From positions 44,258-108,257 of the forward strand of contig NW_003135370.1 in the NCBI RefSeq assembly GCF_000003605.2: a stretch of DNA of 64,000 bases, in the 5' to 3' direction. Position numbers and translations under genes: made by a program. The notes beneath the pieces were generated by a model. That model saw only the letters and a list, made by a program, of their open reading frames with translations, searched no databases and was not told the origin of the DNA. The stretch comes from Saccoglossus kowalevskii. Taxonomy: Eukaryota > Hemichordata > Enteropneusta > Harrimaniidae. Below are positions 24,001 through 47,800 of the stretch, one piece after another (the stretch's first letter is position 1; every line of letters begins with the position of its first letter).

Positions 24001-26008
24001 TGCATTTAATTTGAGGAAAAATAGAACTAGAAGCCAAAATGATTATCAACATTCTAGCGCTGAAATTCCTTGAAAATTCAGGATGTATTTCTTACAGTTC
24101 ACACAGATTCAGGCCAATTTCACCTAGAAAGAAAGAAAACTTTGGGAAAGAACTCTGAGTACAACTTAAACATAACATGTTAATCTCATTCTCAACAGGA
24201 TTGGGCATTGGGTGTTTTGCATACAAAAATCATATGTGCAATAACAATGATGGGACCGAGTTGGTGGCTTAAACGAGCAATGGAACAGGTGGGTAATAAA
24301 TATCAGTGAGGTTTACAAATATCTTTCCAGTTTTGTCCAAGTGAAAAAACTAAATTTGACACAACCAAAGAAGCACAATTCTGTGATCAGTCAAAATTTA
24401 AAACCTCATACATTACAGAAATTTGCCAAAATAATTAAGTGGTTGAATAAGTAGAAGAGCAACATTTTTAAGTGTTTGCAATGCAACAAATCTGACAAAA
24501 CACTTATTACCTGAATGCCGTGGAGCTGTGACATTCAAACGTACAAGTCAAGATGAATGGCATAAATTTGACAAGCTGCTTTCCAGCACAAAGCTTTTAA
24601 ATATATTCAGTATAGATCAATTTGTTTCATTGTTCGTTTTTTTTTTACTTAGGTCTATCAAGATGGATTCAGGAATCTCAACATAAAATTTATTCTACAA
24701 CACTTAGCAGCGCCTGTGTTGTGTAGTCTTTTATTGGCATTGACAGTACCATACTTTTTTGCTGCTGGAGTGCTGCCACTTTTTAGTAAGTATTGAGTAA
24801 TCATGATTGTTTGTAGGTATATCAACTAGTAATAACATCCAGTAGAATTTTGATGACTGATACAATTAAAACTGTTGCACGCAGAGCAATAGTGTGTCCC
24901 ATATTTTGTTTGTGGAGTTAGGCATATTGAGTTGAACACCATGGATTCTAGGCAGTAGTGGAGTGAAGCATATTGAGTTTAACACCATAGATTTTAGGCC
25001 ATGAAATATTTTTGATGTTCTTTTGTATAATAATGAATGCCTATAATATACATTTGTATACCATATTTGTCCCAATAGATGTGCACATAAAACAGCGTAA
25101 AATTGCATTTTTTGTATGCTGGATTATTAACATAATGGCATAGTTTGACCATAGACACATCTCTATTTACATTAATGGCATACACTAAAATCAGTATACC
25201 ATTAGTCCTACAACGGTCTAACTTGAGTTTGACTGGCGATGAAGAATCTTTATTTGTTCTTAAAGGCCACTGGCCCATTTCACAAAATACATAGAAAAAT
25301 AAATACACAACTATTCTAACTTGAGTCAATATATGGGTAATAATAATATTCACTTATCATTATATTTCAGGCCTGGGAGAGGAGTTCAATTACTTCTTTG
25401 TGCGCAGGATCTACCCATCAATGCTTCTCATAGTGGTGGTCATCGGGGTTGTTTCTTTCCAAGCCAGACAGTTCAAAAGATTATATGAACACATAAAAAA
25501 TGAAAGGTAAGCATCTGCTTTTTATTGCATTGAAACGTAGTCTGTTCTTTAATTGGAATTCTGTCAATGGTGATATCTTGTTCATTAAAGAAGCAGGAAT
25601 CTTTGTATTGGTATCCTTTGCTATAGATACATGAGGGATAACTGCACAGTCTTCTCAGGACATGATTCCCACAATTGTTTAATGTGCACATATCCAACAT
25701 GTGATATACAAGAGTTGAAATTAGGAATTAAAGTTGCCTGTCCACTGGACCTGATTTGATGATGTATATGTTCCTAGCAAGATAAATAAAAACATTATTT
25801 GAAATAAAATTGTCATTTTTGACAATAAATCTTGAAAATCTGAAAACATTTTTTTTTTAGACGTTGGTAACTAAAATTGATGCACATCACACAGAATTCA
25901 TATCTACCAAGTTGTAACTAACATTGTAAATTACACTCTTTCAGGTATTTGGTTGGACAGAGACTCGTCAACTACGAACGAAGACGTACTGCTAAACTTT
26001 CTTCTTAA
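12021..26008 (+). CDS. MARCHF6: MARCHF6 (TEB4/Doa10) ER membrane E3 ubiquitin ligase
   Basis: Coding exons: 12021-12039, 13105-13204, 13707-13780, 14275-14418, 14554-14626, 15368-15593, 15950-16088, 16548-16694, 17380-17519, 18054-18197, 18930-19064, 20780-21000, 21583-21720, 22355-22772, 23175-23426, 23585-23719, 24199-24288, 24653-24785, 25371-25506 and 25945-26008; 2928 nt, 975 aa (human about 910). Exons 2-3 encode the RING-CH finger ([13 protein letters not shown], then QDC and CELC). The rest is a multi-pass membrane protein, including [20 protein letters not shown] and [13 protein letters not shown]. Family role: the ligase ubiquitinates misfolded and sterol-regulated proteins at the ER and inner nuclear membrane. 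The C-terminal element [11 protein letters not shown], needed for activity in the family, is intact. Lineage-specific parts are an Ala/Gln/Asn-rich loop (exons 6-7) and an Asp/Glu-rich loop in exon 14. The exon 9 donor (GTATCC) is weak, but exon length and alignment fit. Confidence 0.96.
12630..12838. mobile_element. TTAA-flanked MITE in MARCHF6 intron 1
   Basis: A 201 bp element (12634-12834) lies between two TTAA tetranucleotides (12630-12633 and 12835-12838). Its ends are inverted repeats: the left reads GGTAGAAC..AAGCCTACTCATAA, the right reverse complement reads GGTAGAAGCCTACTCATAA; the left has about 6 extra bases. TTAA duplication is typical of piggyBac-like and some Kolobok elements. 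There is no coding capacity. Confidence 0.75.
16913..17075. repeat. Possible diverged transposon fragment in MARCHF6 intron 8
   Basis: The stretch has a degenerate internal pattern of TATAACCACCTC..CTATCTGACTAGAGTGCCCAC and ATAAAAACCACCTG..GTGACCACAC. Spaced ACCACC words of this type occur in invertebrate DNA transposon ends. I found no matching inverted terminus. Confidence 0.25.
19250..20295 (+). repeat. Tandem repeat of about 320-330 bp in MARCHF6 intron 11
   Basis: The block GGCCGAAAATGCAT..CACCATTCC..GGATCTCAGTTATGCATGGA recurs near 19511, 19831 and 20160. Each of the first two is followed by GACCTTGATGCACGTCATTT, GGCCGACTGGCGGCCATTTT, GAGACATGCCTRGATTGATC and TTGTTTCATGATCTCATTAA. A half copy precedes the first. 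The second and third units are the most alike. No protein is encoded; open stretches here arise from the repeat. Confidence 0.8.
20271..20293. repeat. Perfect short hairpin
   Basis: A 10 bp stem, TCAGACCACT, pairs with AGTGGTCTGA across a 3 base loop (GAA), at the right edge of the tandem repeat array. It may mark the boundary of the repeat; a role in RNA is not shown. Confidence 0.5.
24918..25001 (+). repeat. Two-copy direct duplication in MARCHF6 intron 18
   Basis: AAGCATATTGAGTT(T/G)AACACCAT followed by A-rich GATT(C/T)TAGGC occurs twice about 46 bp apart (near 24921 and 24967), with a few substitutions. Confidence 0.6.
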
Positions 26009-26960
26009 CCTGTGTAAATTATCATCAGAAATCAATCTAGAATTTTATTTTATTTTTGTGTATGTTGGTTCTACTGTCTAAATCCAAACTACCACATAAC
26101 TTTAGACATTTTTTCAATTGACTGTAAATATAATTTTGTTTCCCCTACTGCCCTTTTTAATTAATTAATTTACATACAGTTTGATATGTTGATAGGAATG
26201 AACAGGACGAATTGATTTTTTTCTGGATTCCTGCATGTTTTGTCTGTTTTCAGTCGCGCATTTATATCAACAATTGACAAGAATTGTACTGTTTTACGTA
26301 TGCTGCAAGTAACAAGTCATTATCATACTATTCATCACATTGTTCAGCTACTTTTTATATTTGGGTTTATGTTGATTATCGATTCCAGATGATTTTTATC
26401 ACGTACTGAACATAAAGATTGTACAGATTTACTGATGTTGACGTCTGACTGACACTGATTTTGGCTGCGGCTGTAGACTGGTTTACTGGTGTAACCCCAT
26501 ACTGTAACTCTCTTCAATTTCGCAAGAGACAGATTTTTGCCATTCAGTAAAAATCAATATTTGCAGCAGTAAAAATGTTACCGGGGTGCCAAACACCTAG
26601 TCATACAGCAACTTATATTGATACTTTTTTCCATAACAAATTCCATTAAATTTTCAAATAGCGAAATGCCTAGTCACGAACACAATTATTTACAGTACGT
26701 CTGATGTAGATTTAGTCAATCATCAGGTTCAGACAGGTAAATGAGACAAATGTACATTCAAAATATGGTTCTGCAATAAAATCAATCGTTTTATATTATA
26801 TAAATGAACCTTGCACAGTTGGTGATGGTACAGTCTGTGGAATATAGCATAACTTTATTTTCTTTAAGTTGCTGACAAATGGTATAGTAAATGTCCTTTT
26901 TTTATGCAACTAGGATATTTATTATGTACAATGAATAAATAAATATTTATCAGATCATAT
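26009..26960 (+). other. MARCHF6 3' untranslated region with candidate poly(A) signals
   Basis: AT-rich sequence without coding potential follows the TAA at 26006-26008. AATAAA occurs at 26775-26780 and at 26934-26939. The true cleavage site cannot be chosen from sequence alone. Confidence 0.5.
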
Positions 26961-29900
26961 ATGAGGGGTGTTCGTATGTGTGTAATCTTTGTCCGATTGG
27001 CGCTTGGTTAAGCCTAATTGTTATATATTTGTTTTCAGATACACACAAACGTTCGTTATTAATGAACAATTAAAATTCCCTTTTTATTTCGGTTCTTGTG
27101 TAAGAAGACACAAAATGGTAATTGAGATTACCTTATAAGTCTGCTCTTTTGTTATCTTGAGAACTCGCTTATACATATTCTCTGACCTAATTTGTTTTTG
27201 GTGGAAATCTGATTATTAATTACTTAATTTGTTTTTGATATCTAATATAATTCGTCTAAATGTATGCAGTTAATTTATGTATACACAAAAAGATTAGTTG
27301 AAAGTTGTCATTTGATGATTAATAATTTAATACCTATAATGTAACATTGAAGGCATATATTTATATGTAGTTGCATTGATGTAACCAAATCCTCAATGGC
27401 AGATGCATTACCTACTTTGCTTACCTAACCCTAATCCTAGCCCCACACTTAGCCAACTTGTTTGATAATTAGGATGAACTCGAGATCTAGACAATCTGTG
27501 ATCAATTTACAATCTACATGAAAAAACTTTAAGCTTCATACTAATACAATTATAGCAAAAGAAAAAAAGTAACCACATTGTTAACCGACAATAGCGTTAA
27601 TTACGGGTCAATTTAAAAATGTGAAACATTTAGAAGGCATTGTGAAAAAAATATTCAACTGAAATACTACAAACTTTTGTTCTATAATCCTAGTGAACAT
27701 TTGTTTTAAACAAATCAAACTGCCATTCGATAAACCTATGTGTTCGGAACTGAAGTTAAATAGTTTTTAACACAATTTAACCAAAAACAGACATCTTCAA
27801 CACATTTTCGATACCGTTAGCAGCCAAAACAAAATGCATCATACTGTTGAAAAGCTGGCAAGATAAGCTTTCATATGGAATATAACATGACAAAATTAAC
27901 GTATTTGTTAGCAGTGTAATTCATTATTTACAATTCCTATAAATCATGGTGCAATGCCATGTTCCAGATTATTATGATTATGTTATGGAGACAATGATAA
28001 AATCAAAACAAGATATTCTCATAAGCAATTGTTTTGGAAAGAGTCATGTCACCAATAACTGCATGCAGAAATCAACCGTTGAAGAAAAGATTTGAGTGTA
28101 ATGGTGAAAAGTTTCCTTCAAAGTGTGTAATTGGTAAAATGATTTTGAAGTACATTGTATTGGAAGAATTGTATTTATTCACTTATTCCATGGTTACTGT
28201 GCTGACTCTGAGATCCCATTGAAATCATGTCGGATACCGTGATAATGTAAAGTGTAGTATAAAACTTGTATGAGGGTAAAACGTCAATAATATGTTTCAG
28301 CGCCCTCTGGAGGTAAATGTATTGAACGTTGTGTTTCTTATACATTGCTGAGATTCTGGATAAAATGGACGTTTTCCCAAACGTCCCATGTAATCAAAAT
28401 TATATGGCAATATATGTGTGTGTTTTTTTCCTCGTTCGCATTGTTGTGTACAAGTTTCATTCGTGCATCGTTGCCATTATCCGTGGTCATATCCAGTGAA
28501 ATACGTGCAACAGATAATCAAATAAACATTTGAACTTGACCCTGACTTTGCCTATATGTACAGCGATGATTATCGCAAACCAAACACTCTGGTAACAATA
28601 CTAGTTTTATGATTGTGTAGTGTTGTGTACTTTCTTACTTTAGTTTATTTCATTTGTGTGTGTGTAGATTCTGTAATGGGGAGCTATCACGCAAATGATG
28701 TCAATATCTCAAATTCCGAGTAAGAAATATCCTATCCCATCTATTTCACTTATTCACCAGTACATTCTCGCATACTTTTTTTAATATTATTCATTGTACG
28801 TGTCACTGGCAGATACAGAAATTCTGTAAGGGGCGCTCCTATTGACGTGGGGGGGGGTTGTCAATTGATTTGTATTTTTTTTTGCGGGCTGAAGGTGGGG
28901 GCTATGCATTAACTAAATCTAATCCAATAGTTACTTTGGCAATGTTCAGTCTATATTTTGAATAGTGTTGTGTTGTGTTGACAGTCTTTAAAACTGCAAA
29001 ACAGCATCTTTCAAAATGGTTCATCGCGGAATGTCGAGGTTCGTTGTTCCAATAAATCTCCATAATTTATGTGCGTGGACAGCGAGTACTAGTAGTTATA
29101 TGGCATATACGAGAACCCGTTCCATGCTCATCAGGGAATATTTGAAGCATTCAGATAACCATTGTTCAGTCAAATGATAAAAATACAAGACATGCACGTA
29201 CCATAAAGTGCACGACTTGTACGCCAAGTTTGACTTTTAAGACACCGCAATGTGTGATACAAACGGAGAGAAAGTGTTTGGCGCCCTTAATTCACACGTT
29301 ATTCACACAAAATATAGTGGATTGCATTTTACGCGTATTATTTACGATTAAGCCACGGTCCTTCTAGGAGACTGTGCTCTGCGTTAAAGTCAGTAAAAGC
29401 AGGAAGTATACTATATTCGCATTATGACATGTGGCCATGGTACCGCAGTATTCACAACTCAATATAAATTAAAGTCGGTAGAACTAAGTGCTCTTAAAAT
29501 AAATACACTCTGCATTTCCATCGCTAAAACGGATGTTATAAACTGGACAGTGACGCGCAATGGCATTCTCGCTGTTAGTCGCCTCCTAGTTACTGTCCGG
29601 TGGTCCAGTCCAGTACGGTCATTGGACGTGTACATAGTAACCGATTACTTGGTATCTAAGAAATCAGATTGCACGCTGCAACGATGTGTCCAATTATTAT
29701 ACGGCTGATTTGTTAACACGGTGCAGTGGGTATAGAAACAGACAGATTGAAAAAAACTACTGGTAATAATATTTACTCAGTTGGGTCAAATGTCGTATTT
29801 GATATTCAGTAAATGTTGAATTGGCAGTTTTGGTAGGGTAATGAAATAGGGCTATATAAATGACTATAGATGCCGGCTTTCCCAGTGAATGACACAGGCG

Positions 29901-31279
29901 GATATATTTGGCATACATTATGTAGTTCCATTCTGCCGTGAAATGTTTACAACGTACCGCTGCTTCTCCCCTCCCCCTCAGGTCAAGACTACCCACGTGT
30001 CACACCTGTGAAGGCAGTAGTTATTTCACCAAACGTTCGATCATTACTGAACAAGCCACGTATGAAGAATTTCCTAGTCTTACTTAGTAGGGCATGTGAT
30101 GATTTTAGAAGAAATTCGTATCTACAACCGCCTGGCTTATAGTGACATTAATCAGTGATTGATAGCTTGAAGGAAAAATACGGACTGTAATTTTATAACG
30201 TGCATGGGTGTATACGGATCGTGTACACGGGCCTCAGCTGTTAAAGTCCGCGTCTATGGTTGTCCTGGTGCTGGGACTGTGCCATTCACGCTTAAGAGGG
30301 GTCGCGGCTACTTTGTGTGATGAGCTATTTAACGTCAGTGACATTTATTTCGTTATAGATTCAAGTCTACACAAGATTAATTTGCCCTCAATAGACGATG
30401 AGCCATGTAGTCCATTGTCGACATTGTCTTTGTGTGACGCTACAATAGCCCGTGCTTTGTGACCGTCGTGTTCAGTGTTGAACTCGCGCGTTTGAAAAGG
30501 ACCCCCGCTCACCTTCAATACGTAATTTACCCCTAAAGAGTTACTTCATTGTGCACCATCGTATTCAGCAGCTCCCATAATTGAAAGGACATGGGTAGAG
30601 GCGGCTACAAGTGATTGTAATGTTGTCTACTCAGCAGACTTAACAAATGTCGACTTGGTCGCTGTGTACGGTGCATTTCTCGCGATTCACGGCGCGATGC
30701 TGACTCTGGTCGACCTATCAACCAGTGAATGGCAGACCGTGGACTACTATTTGATTTAGGACTCGACGACTCTGGTATCCAAGGAAAGGTCGCAGCAATT
30801 CGGATGTCTATTTATTCGCGTAATATATCTACCATTACACTAGGAACGTGCATAGAACTCTAAAGGATATCACCAGGCGCAATAAACAGCACGGGCTCTC
30901 GGGAGTTGCGAAGGCACGGAGGTATTTTGTGATTTAATATTCGAGTGTCATTGGTTACCGGAGCTCGATCTAGGTGAACGCCGGGTCGTGGGTTTTAATT
31001 GAGTACGCCACTGGGAACGCCACGCAGCTCGTTTACGATGACATGTGAGTCTGGGACTGAGTTTAACTGTGTATAGAGTGTGGATAAACACAACTATGGT
31101 GATATAGGAACATTATCCGCCAGTGATATCACCAAAACATGTGCAATTGAAGGACTATCGCATTGTACGTGTTTCTACTACGCTAAATAAGTGTACCATG
31201 GTGTTGTAAATTGACTGCTTTACTTATACGCGCTGTGATACAGTTCAGTGATATATAGTGAGTACTACAGCCGGTTAAC
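26961..31279. other. Intergenic DNA between MARCHF6 and the ANKUB1-like gene
   Basis: No exon of a known family is visible. From about 28.2 kb onward CpG dinucleotides become frequent, unlike everything from 8 to 28 kb. A short G-run lies near 28850. Open stretches of 84-94 codons (29424-29708, 30208-30462) have no recognisable motif and no support. The last several hundred bases must contain the promoter and 5' UTR of the ANKUB1-like gene. Confidence 0.4.
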
Positions 31280-42066
<10,787 letters not shown>

Positions 42067-44848
42067 TCGTAAATATTGTAAATACGCTATAATAATTAAC
42101 GGTGTCCTCCACCGAGTCTGACGTCTTAAACGAAATATGCCTGTTCGGCCATGAATATACAATGTGATCATACCCACCATGTTTAAAATAACTGAGCTAA
42201 AGCATCCGTGGCATCAGCGCAGATGTGTGGGTGATCAAACCAAGAAAATATAACTGAAAGGAAAATTGAATAAATTTACCTAAAAAGACAAAATAACAAA
42301 GATCATTATGGCAATATTATTTTGTGTTTCACACCAAAGAGGTATGCACATAACTAGAGAATATCGCCTTCATGTTGTAGGGCGAGGCTAATGAATCTAC
42401 TTATAACCCGTAGATCTGTGTATTATTTTTTGCGTTCAGGCCGCTATCATGACTTCACAGCATTACGACGTCGTGGACTTTTAATTTCGAAGTTTATCGT
42501 GACGTCTCCTCGTCCCATCGACAAGCATGGGCTCATATTAGTGGCAAACTAGTGTAACATTCGCGGACAATATAGCGAGTGCATGAGTCAAAGACGTCAA
42601 ACGGTTCAATTAATAGACAATAGACTAAAATTTACGAAATGTCTGCGAGCAATATACCTTTACACACCACACGGATATAAAAAATAATATACAGTATATA
42701 CACACCGTGCGTCTTCATTTAAACACAATAAATAACTAGAAGGAACATGTCTAAATATCTTTATTAAATATATTGTATGATTACCTCACATAATATCACA
42801 TTATCAGTTCTGTTTAAATACGACATACACGATCCAATCTTGTGCACGCAATAACAATATTCAAATTACCCTACTATAAGGGTTATATCGCTGTTCATGT
42901 AAGCGACATTGTCGTCACATAAATCGTTCTCGTCAAGGTATAATTGCCGTACTTATATTAACGGCACAGTGACGTTGCATGCAATGTCTCTCGGCTTTCA
43001 AATTCCACGTCACTACAATCAAGTACGCCTAATTTATGTACATAATTTTTGGACGTGATTGCAAACACAGCATATACGTGAATATTACTACCAGATTTAC
43101 ACAGTAACGTTTTTTGTTACAAATTGCAATATATACAAATGAACGAATTATCTAGTCAATAAATCAACATTTTGTAAATCAGGATTTATGACGTAACGTT
43201 GATATATATATATAAACTCAACTCTACATTACACTACTACAGTCGACGTCAACCTATTTTTTTTTTAAATGTGAAATATTATCAATATATATTTTCATCT
43301 GTTTAGCTAATGGTATGAACAACCATGGCTAAATCTGTACACTTAGGATTATTATGACAAATTCAAATGAGGTCCGAATATCGTTTATAATAAAAACGAA
43401 GTAACTAACGAGACCATGCTAACATATTCAAAGACAAAATGACTTCATTATATAAATACGATGCGGTAGTTGGTGTACCTGATTTGTTTATGCTCAAGGA
43501 AGACACGATATATTTATCTAAACATCAATATTTATCAGATATTAAATCTACGATATATGTTATATATATACTCCGTGAATAAATAATCTGTACTATAATC
43601 TGTACTGAATGGTCGGCGGTAGTTGTNNNNNNNNNNNNNNNNNNNNNNNNNNNNNNNNNNNNNNNNNNNNNNNNNNACCATGCAAGGCTGTACACATTAT
43701 TGCACGCGAAATGTACTCTTTAGACGAGGTTCGTTTTTATCAACCTTAACCGACAGCAGCGTTCTCATTACATCTTAATCACGTAAACCAACAAATTGTT
43801 CTACCTAAACACGACCATTTACGACACGAGCGCCCTCAAACTGGCACACACGACTACTTATAGTTATCTTCAAATACGCCTGGAGGAGAGGTTCAAAATG
43901 GAAAGAAGTCATAATTATGACGTCATTCAAAAAACATTTCTTATATAATGGGTTAAAAATAACACAAATTACATAACTAATGCATATCGAGAAAAGAACG
44001 TCATATCGACACATACACTACGTCGTACAATGCTAGAACTCACAGTAACACTATTTTGCACAAGCGATACCCCGAATTTAGAAAATTAAACTTTCACCTG
44101 TAACATATAAGGCTTGGCTATCCTTGTACATTTAACAAACATCTGAAATACAGTCACGGAAACTCTTGAAAATGTTGTTCTTTGACAGAATTTTAATTAT
44201 AGCTTGAAACCTTGAATTATCCTGAGTAACAAATACATTCGAGCGATGTAAGTGATTTGAAGAATGCATTATTGTAACGCTGCAGCGGCATGTACTAAAC
44301 ACAACATGCACTAAATGGAAGTTATCACGGGTTCATATAATGGACGTACTACGAACGATATATCATGAATGCACAAACACAAATAACTGACGCCGCATCT
44401 ACTACTACATTGTGTTGTTTCAGTGTTCATATTCATAGTCGAGACTGGTCACGTATTCGAAAAAGCTGGTGACATTATTTTAATAATTAGTGCCGGGATC
44501 ACGGGGGCGTTATCTGTTTGACACTACTAAGTTTCAGGAAACGCGTAACTAGAGGGCGCTATACACATAAAGCTATAACATTATGTCGTTATAAAGGACG
44601 GAGCAATCTGAGGGAACAATACAGTGTATTAACAATGACATGCTTGAAATATAATATTGGACGGTTTGGGTATCACGATAATATATACTGAATAACCAAC
44701 GTTCGTATACGCAAATGCAGAACAATAGTAACTGTATATAAAGCTGAGGTACAATTGTCAAAAGCTTGGGTGCAAAGGTGTCCAGTGAGCGCACGCGCAG
44801 TGCATGTCGGACCCAACCAAGGCCTCCAATAAACCAGACAATCGAGAC
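42067..44848. other. Convergent intergenic region with assembly gap
   Basis: It separates the 3' end of the ANKUB1-like gene (plus) from the receptor's last coding exon (minus). AATAAA at 42269-42274 is a candidate poly(A) signal for the ANKUB1-like transcript. A 50 N gap lies at 43627-43676. The rest is AT-rich with many CpGs and short TATATA runs (about 43201-43212, 43561-43570). I see no exon. Confidence 0.5.
43627..43676. other. Assembly gap, 50 N
   Basis: Fifty consecutive N; the round size suggests a placeholder of unknown length. Confidence 1.
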
Positions 44849-47800
44849 TCAAAATATGACGTATACGTTAGAGTTTGGTGCAGCAGCAGCTTCTCCAGGT
44901 ACTGCGTTACAACTTAACTTGAGAGGATCGAATATCACGTTTATCAGTGAATGCATCCATCATTGGTTTGCCTAAAAATAAATAAGTAAACGTGAGTGCC
45001 ATTGCTGTATGGATTAATCGGATATTATAAAAAAAAAATGCTAAACTACGGTAATATAGCAGAATCGGATGAACCCGTACGGCAGAAAAAAAAACATTTA
45101 CTGACTTGGACAATCGTTTGATAAGAGAACGATAAACTTTAACGTTGGATTTTACGATAGGCTACATAAACATTTTAATTTATGGACGTAGTAAGGACAA
45201 TCATCGTTAAAACGTAATGCGTTGACATCCCACGAGCGAGAAACGCACGACGGAGCCGGTAAATACAATAATCCTGCTCTCAAACAGAGCCGCAAAGAGT
45301 CAGACCGAACATGAATACAAATTGCTGTCACAATGTTTTCTTCGCTTTTATTAGTTGAACAAGTCATGACGAAATGCATTGTATCTGTATATGAATAAAC
45401 TGCAATTTCTCACTATTGTTTTTATCAAATGGACCGTACTCAGAGACTACTTCGTATACTAAAATTACATTACATTAGTTCTATACTACCTGGAACAAAA
45501 CCCGATTGCGTGGTCGTTGTCTTCGATGGGGATGTTTGATATCTCTTCACCGTATTGCTCAGCTAAAACAGAAAATTACGTCATTCATTGAAAGCGCACA
45601 TGGGGCCCGTGTGATTAGTGAATTGTATATAGTGCAGACATGCGTTTAATTGTGTGCCCTACTAAGGTACTACACTTGCTTTGACGTAAATATTATAATT
45701 TGTATAACAATCCCATCACTCGCTTGGGTATTGTCGCGTATAAGCATTTGACGCGTGATTGCAGCTTACCGAATGGTGTGTGGTGTCTTGTTTGAAATAA
45801 TTTTCCCGACTGACTGTACGTCGTACTCTGGTGGCGAACGTCTTCCTTACTTCGTCATTAGCAAGGCAGTGGAAGATGAAAATGAAGAAACCCTAGAAGA
45901 AAACAACATTACAGTTCAACGTCCCCAAAGTTCGTCACAAAAGGGGCGTTGGTTGTTGCGCCGTGTGGTGTTCCATTTGTCAATATACAATACGTGTAAT
46001 ACATTGTTTGTGGCATGAAATTCAAAAACGCTCGGTGCGACGACCACCGCTTTTCAAGAATATCAAGTTTTTAAAAATTGAGTTTTAAGAAGGGGCCCGT
46101 TAGACCCAATACCTATACACAAATGCAGAATAATGCATTAATTAGTCGTTGCCATCGTTATTAGTTATCATTCCTAGGAATTTTGGAACCAATAAACAAG
46201 ATATAGCACGAACAAACTCACCTGGAGGGAATTGAGTATGGCAAAGATGTACTGGAAGGCAATAGTAGCATTGTTGAAAGCGAGGCAGCCAAACAACCAC
46301 GTGATTCCCAACAGAGGCAACAAAACCAACGCAGCACGCGTGGAACGCCTAGAAAACGTAAGAAAAGAAAAATATACAAGAGACGTCTGTGAGTGCAAAT
46401 GACAACGAGCCCCTCCATATTCAGTTGACGTCAGCTTCATTCATTGCTGCTCATTGTACATCTAATTTATTAAAAGTTAAAGACTCTTTCGCGATGTTGT
46501 TATATTCCTGTGGTATTTCCAAAACGCCTTCGACCTTTGATTGTTATATATTTTGTTGGCGAAAGATGAACGAAGTATTCCTAAAACACCCTGTTGTCAA
46601 TTTAACCGGGACACACACGTCACACAGGCGTGTTAGTGGTAGGCAAATATATTCACAGGGGAGGGATGCGAAGGCAGGGTTCATCTAACAACAATCTGCG
46701 CTCAAGATAATTAAAAACTAATTTCATGTAAACTGAATGAACAAGATACATGTGACCCAGCGTGACACGTCATCGCTTCATCCACAGGAGCCGGTTGATT
46801 AATGTCTTGGTTCTCATGTATCTTATTGTAATAACGTTAAGATGTAGAATGTAAATCAAACTTCAATCATCAATTCCGTTTCTATTTATCCCGTCACATT
46901 AATATGATGAATAAACAAATCAACCGACATCGGTTGATTGCATAGCAACAACGAGTTGAATAATTTATATGATTATGAAGACAATTATTGAGTCAATGAA
47001 AGTGAAATACTAGTAAATATTTATTATATTTTAATTAGTTATGTAAACAAACTCAACACAGCTCCGTTGTTGAGGGTATCTAAGGACTGAACCTATAATG
47101 TCAGACTTATTAACGACTCGGAGACTAGTTAGTGTATAGTGAATCTAATATACGTGTCCAGGCACACTTTGGTAAACATGTTTATTACTAATTTTGGTTA
47201 AATTCAATCCATGGCCTTCGCACATCCCATCATAAAACGATAACAACACCATTAATAATATTAAGCTGACATATTTATTTCAAACAAATCGTTAATCATG
47301 AATAGCGTATTATTTGTGGTGTTTGTAGTGTTTGTTGCAAATGTCAAGCGACGAAGTCAACACTGTAAACTGAATGCATGTCAAAAAGGCTTTAAACGAG
47401 AATGGCCGTCGAGATCTCGTCGATAGCGAAAAGGCCACGAGACTTGTTTTTACGCCATCGAATAATGTTAATTTTCCCCCGTCATCGCGTTCCTCGTTCA
47501 AAATACCATAGTTACATACGTTGGGCGAACATCGATCGCGATGACAGGAGCGAACACTACTTGAGAGGGAAAACCGCGATCTCGCGAGAATCTTTGTCTA
47601 AGGTCGGATATCGTGTAAAGTTTGCTTTTCTGAAAAGTCAGGTGATGTATTATACACTGAGGGACACGAGAGGAAAGATTTCTATAATAAAATCGTCTGC
47701 ACGAGGGTGCCACAAACGACTGTGTGTCATTACTCACTTTGCTTGGTCAATTTTGGGTTTCTTGGCGATACTTTTAACTGCCAAAAACGAGTGCATCACC

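Noticed and set aside
24994-25353. 119-codon minus-strand open frame in MARCHF6 intron 18
   Set aside because: No family motif; composition is that of random AT-rich DNA, and it overlaps the two-copy duplication.
30208-30462. 84-codon open frame upstream of the ANKUB1-like gene
   Set aside because: Considered as a missing first ubiquitin-like exon, but the sequence does not resemble that fold and has no suitable donor in frame.
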